Below are positions 6,087 through 8,360 of a stretch of 8,360 nt of DNA, piece after piece (positions within the stretch are counted from its first letter, which is position 1; each line of letters opens with the position of its first letter). The translations under genes and the position numbers were made by a program. The stretch lies in assembly GCA_023251275.1 (NCBI GenBank), contig JAHEZC010000083.1, positions 1 through 8,360 on the forward strand, read 5' to 3'. The stretch comes from Parafilimonas sp. (GTDB lineage Bacteria > Bacteroidota > Bacteroidia > Chitinophagales > Chitinophagaceae). The notes under the pieces are model-generated. The model was not told the DNA's origin, ran no database searches, and saw only the letters and a list, made by a program, of their open reading frames with translations.

Positions 6087-8360
6087 TTATTTTTTTGGGG
6101 GTAAGGCAATCAAATTCGCCATCAGCCGGTAAGCACCGGTAACACCTGCAGGTAATTGGCGAAAAAATACCAGGCCTGCATAAACAAAATTTCCTTTGCC
6201 GTAAGAAGCAATGATCAAACTGCCGGTGCTTTCAGTTTCGTTCGCATCATGCATACCAAGAGGCGCCATATATTTTTTGTCGAATTGCTCGGCCTGGTAA
6301 ATGCTGCGCTCCTGTATCCAGTTTTCAAAATCTTTCTCTGTGATTTTATTGGGATAATTCAATACAGGATGATCGGGCAGCAATACATGCACTTCTGCAG
6401 TTTCTTCCGTAACTCTTGTCCTGCTGAGTACAAATGGGTAAGGACCTATGTTATATGATATCGTGGGGTTAAAATTACCCGTGTTATATTGCACAATCAT
6501 ATTGCCTCCATTCTTTACGTAACGCATCAGTATATCATATTTCCGGTACAGCCAATCATGCACATTGTAAGCACGCACCCCGGTGATAACTGCATCAAAA
6601 CGTTTTAGCTTTTCGTAATTGATATCATTTTCATTCAGCATAGTAACAATATATCCCAATTGCTGTAATGCCTGCGGCACTTTATCTCCCGCGCCTGCAA
6701 TATAACCGATATTCTTTCCTCTCGTAATTACAGCTATCTTTTCAAGTTTTGCGGTAAGCGGTTTAAAGTAAATAATGTCGGGAATATGATCGTAAGAAAT
6801 TTTTCTTTCTTCCACAACAGGTTGATTATATACAACTCCATCATTTGAAGCTGTAACATGTACATCAAGCTCTGCTGCATTCATTGCGCTGCCGGCAAGG
6901 ATTGCAGCCTGCATTATTTGTGTGGCGTCTTTATTCATTACACCGCTGAAGCTGCCATTTTTAATTTCCCAATCATTTCCTGCCGAAAGCTGTGCGTGCA
7001 CTTCCGTAAAATAATCATTCGGATGTAACTGCAACTCGATATTTCTTTGTTTCTTTCCATCCAATACATATACAGGTTCATCGAGGTTTCCTGTAATGGC
7101 CGGAATTACAAAAAAAGGTTCGTACACTTCCCCTTTTACCGGGTCAGTGAATTTATACATTACAGGGCGGTCAATGATAAAATCAACGCCATTAATATTA
7201 AATGTGAATTTTACTGAGTATGCCGCATCGTTCTGTGCTTTGCCGATCAACTGCTGGTCGCTTACATCAAAGCTGCCGCCATTGTCCAAAGGCTTTTCAA
7301 GCCAATAGGGCTGTGAAATTTTTTCATCAATTGAGATATGAAATGTTTTATTGAAAATAAAATTCTGGTTTTGCAGTAAATCTTTATTTATCAAACTGTC
7401 GAATGAGCGCAATTGAATTTTCTTCAGCGAGATATTGCTGTTATTTCTTTTATTTACAAAGAACTGCACATGAATACTGTCGCCCTGCACGGCAAATTCA
7501 TTTGCGGAAGTTACATCGGCAAATAATCCGCTGCATGCAATGATGAGTTGCTGCACTTCTGCGAGCTTTTTATTTCTCCAGTAACCATCAGGCAATTGCT
7601 GTATGGATTGATACAATTTCACCAAGGCATCCACAGAATTTTCAGGATGTTCAAAACTGTATTCAGCAATAATTTTATTGATTTTATTTTGAATATCATT
7701 ACTTCCTTCCACTCTTTCCCATGTAGCAGATACTCCATCCAAAAGATCATTCTTTGGCGCATCGCCGCCTGTGGTTAAAAAATATTCGTAAGCCTGTCCT
7801 CTTTGTCTTGGAATACCAAATCCCTGGCTCTTGTGTTGGCTGCGGCTTTCACTGGCAATCTCACCATAACTTTTGCCGAGCAGGTTGTTATATACTCCTA
7901 CATCCATCTTATACTGGTCTTCACTGGTAGTATTTGTGCTGCCAAACTGAAAAGTATTCCACAAAATTCTTTTAGCCTGCCAGGGATGTACTCCATATTG
8001 AAATTGTTCGGGAAACACGGCAGGATCGGCAGCAGCTTTAAATGCTTCATTTGCCAATAATGCTGAAGCCCAATGTTGTCCGTGCCCTGCCCTTGCATCG
8101 CCGGGAAAGCGGGTAATGATAACGTCAGGTTGAAATTTTCTGATTATCCAAACAACATCGCTCAGTATTTTGTCATGACCCCAGATACGAAAAGTCTCAT
8201 CGGCAGTTTTGGAAAAACCAAAATCGCAGGCACGGCTGAAAAATTGATCTGCCTCATCAATTCTTCTTGCAGACAATAGCTCCTGGGTTCTTATCAAGCC
8301 CAGTTCAACTCCCTGTTCATCACCAATCAGGTTCTGTCCTCCGTCGCCCCGTGTTAAGCT
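6087..8360 (-). CDS. PIG-L/LmbE-family deacetylase with beta-sandwich and C-terminal Rossmann-like domain (5' end cut by window)
   Basis: 757 residues are visible and the frame runs open to the window edge, so the true start lies outside; the in-frame TTG at 8297 is internal. The fragment begins SLTRGDGGQN, which follows the metal-binding AHPDDE motif in PIG-L/LmbE N-acetyl-glucosaminyl deacetylases. The third zinc ligand motif is GHGQH (H93 and H96 of the fragment), in DARAGHGQHWASALLANEAF. The family removes acetyl groups from N-acetylglucosaminyl compounds, but no substrate can be given here. The middle (about 280-530) looks like beta-sandwich domains of the NEW3 type. Residues 541-660 look like a Rossmann/glutamine-amidotransferase-like fold (IAVITRGKNIGYIAGAGDKV, then FDAVITGVRAYNVHD and NGGNMIVQYNTG), with no obvious catalytic Cys nucleophile. 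The missing N-terminus is perhaps 70-90 residues and probably includes a signal peptide. The gene overlaps nothing and is followed after one base by the 50-residue membrane protein gene. Confidence 0.87.
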   Translation of the reverse strand, partial: SLTRGDGGQNLIGDEQGVELGLIRTQELLSARRIDEADQFFSRACDFGFSKTADETFRIWGHDKILSDVVWIIRKFQPDVIITRFPGDARAGHGQHWASALLANEAFKAAADPAVFPEQFQYGVHPWQAKRILWNTFQFGSTNTTSEDQYKMDVGVYNNLLGKSYGEIASESRSQHKSQGFGIPRQRGQAYEYFLTTGGDAPKNDLLDGVSATWERVEGSNDIQNKINKIIAEYSFEHPENSVDALVKLYQSIQQLPDGYWRNKKLAEVQQLIIACSGLFADVTSANEFAVQGDSIHVQFFVNKRNNSNISLKKIQLRSFDSLINKDLLQNQNFIFNKTFHISIDEKISQPYWLEKPLDNGGSFDVSDQQLIGKAQNDAAYSVKFTFNINGVDFIIDRPVMYKFTDPVKGEVYEPFFVIPAITGNLDEPVYVLDGKKQRNIELQLHPNDYFTEVHAQLSAGNDWEIKNGSFSGVMNKDATQIMQAAILAGSAMNAAELDVHVTASNDGVVYNQPVVEERKISYDHIPDIIYFKPLTAKLEKIAVITRGKNIGYIAGAGDKVPQALQQLGYIVTMLNENDINYEKLKRFDAVITGVRAYNVHDWLYRKYDILMRYVKNGGNMIVQYNTGNFNPTISYNIGPYPFVLSRTRVTEETAEVHVLLPDHPVLNYPNKITEKDFENWIQERSIYQAEQFDKKYMAPLGMHDANETESTGSLIIASYGKGNFVYAGLVFFRQLPAGVTGAYRLMANLIALPPKK

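Noticed and set aside
5913..6104. Plus-strand open frame of 63 codons
   Set aside because: It is antisense to the 50-residue membrane protein, whose coupling to the deacetylase and two-helix pattern make the minus strand the better reading.

Overview
The window looks like chromosomal DNA of a member of the Bacteroidota, probably near the Chitinophagaceae/Sphingobacteriia; this is inferred from gene style, not from a marker gene. The evidence is moderate to low GC, few Shine-Dalgarno sequences, three perfect matches to the Bacteroidota -7 promoter element TAnnTTTG at sensible distances from starts, and the protein families present. There is no sign of phage, insertion sequence, CRISPR, rRNA or tRNA. 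Most of it is ordinary core and accessory gene content, and I see no clear undescribed system.

Layout. Positions 1-337 hold the edge of an unidentified neighbour, a strong plus-strand intrinsic terminator (134-164) and the mtaB promoter element. mtaB (338-1645) encodes a radical-SAM tRNA methylthiotransferase. A 96-residue alpha/beta protein of unknown function (1682-1972) follows 36 bp later and is probably co-transcribed. A separately promoted 88-residue acidic protein (2159-2425) has an unusually good ribosome binding site. On the minus strand lies a secreted serine hydrolase of the beta-lactamase/DD-peptidase fold (2610-3827). Divergent from it is a three-TM TolB-like/TPR protein (4023-5789). 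The right end is a minus-strand pair: a large PIG-L/LmbE-type deacetylase cut by the window edge (6087-8360) and, one base after its stop codon, a 50-residue glycine-rich membrane protein (5933-6085) that is easily missed because of its size.

The three intergenic gaps at 2426-2609, 3828-4022 and 5790-5932 each hold one imperfect inverted repeat. The arms of each are made of degenerate 8- or 9-base units. The three differ in sequence but share this architecture, and they are the most repeat-like signal in the window.

The genes do not form one pathway. The right half leans toward envelope and periplasmic functions (hydrolase, TolB-TPR, deacetylase, small membrane protein), and the left half holds tRNA modification plus two small uncharacterised proteins.
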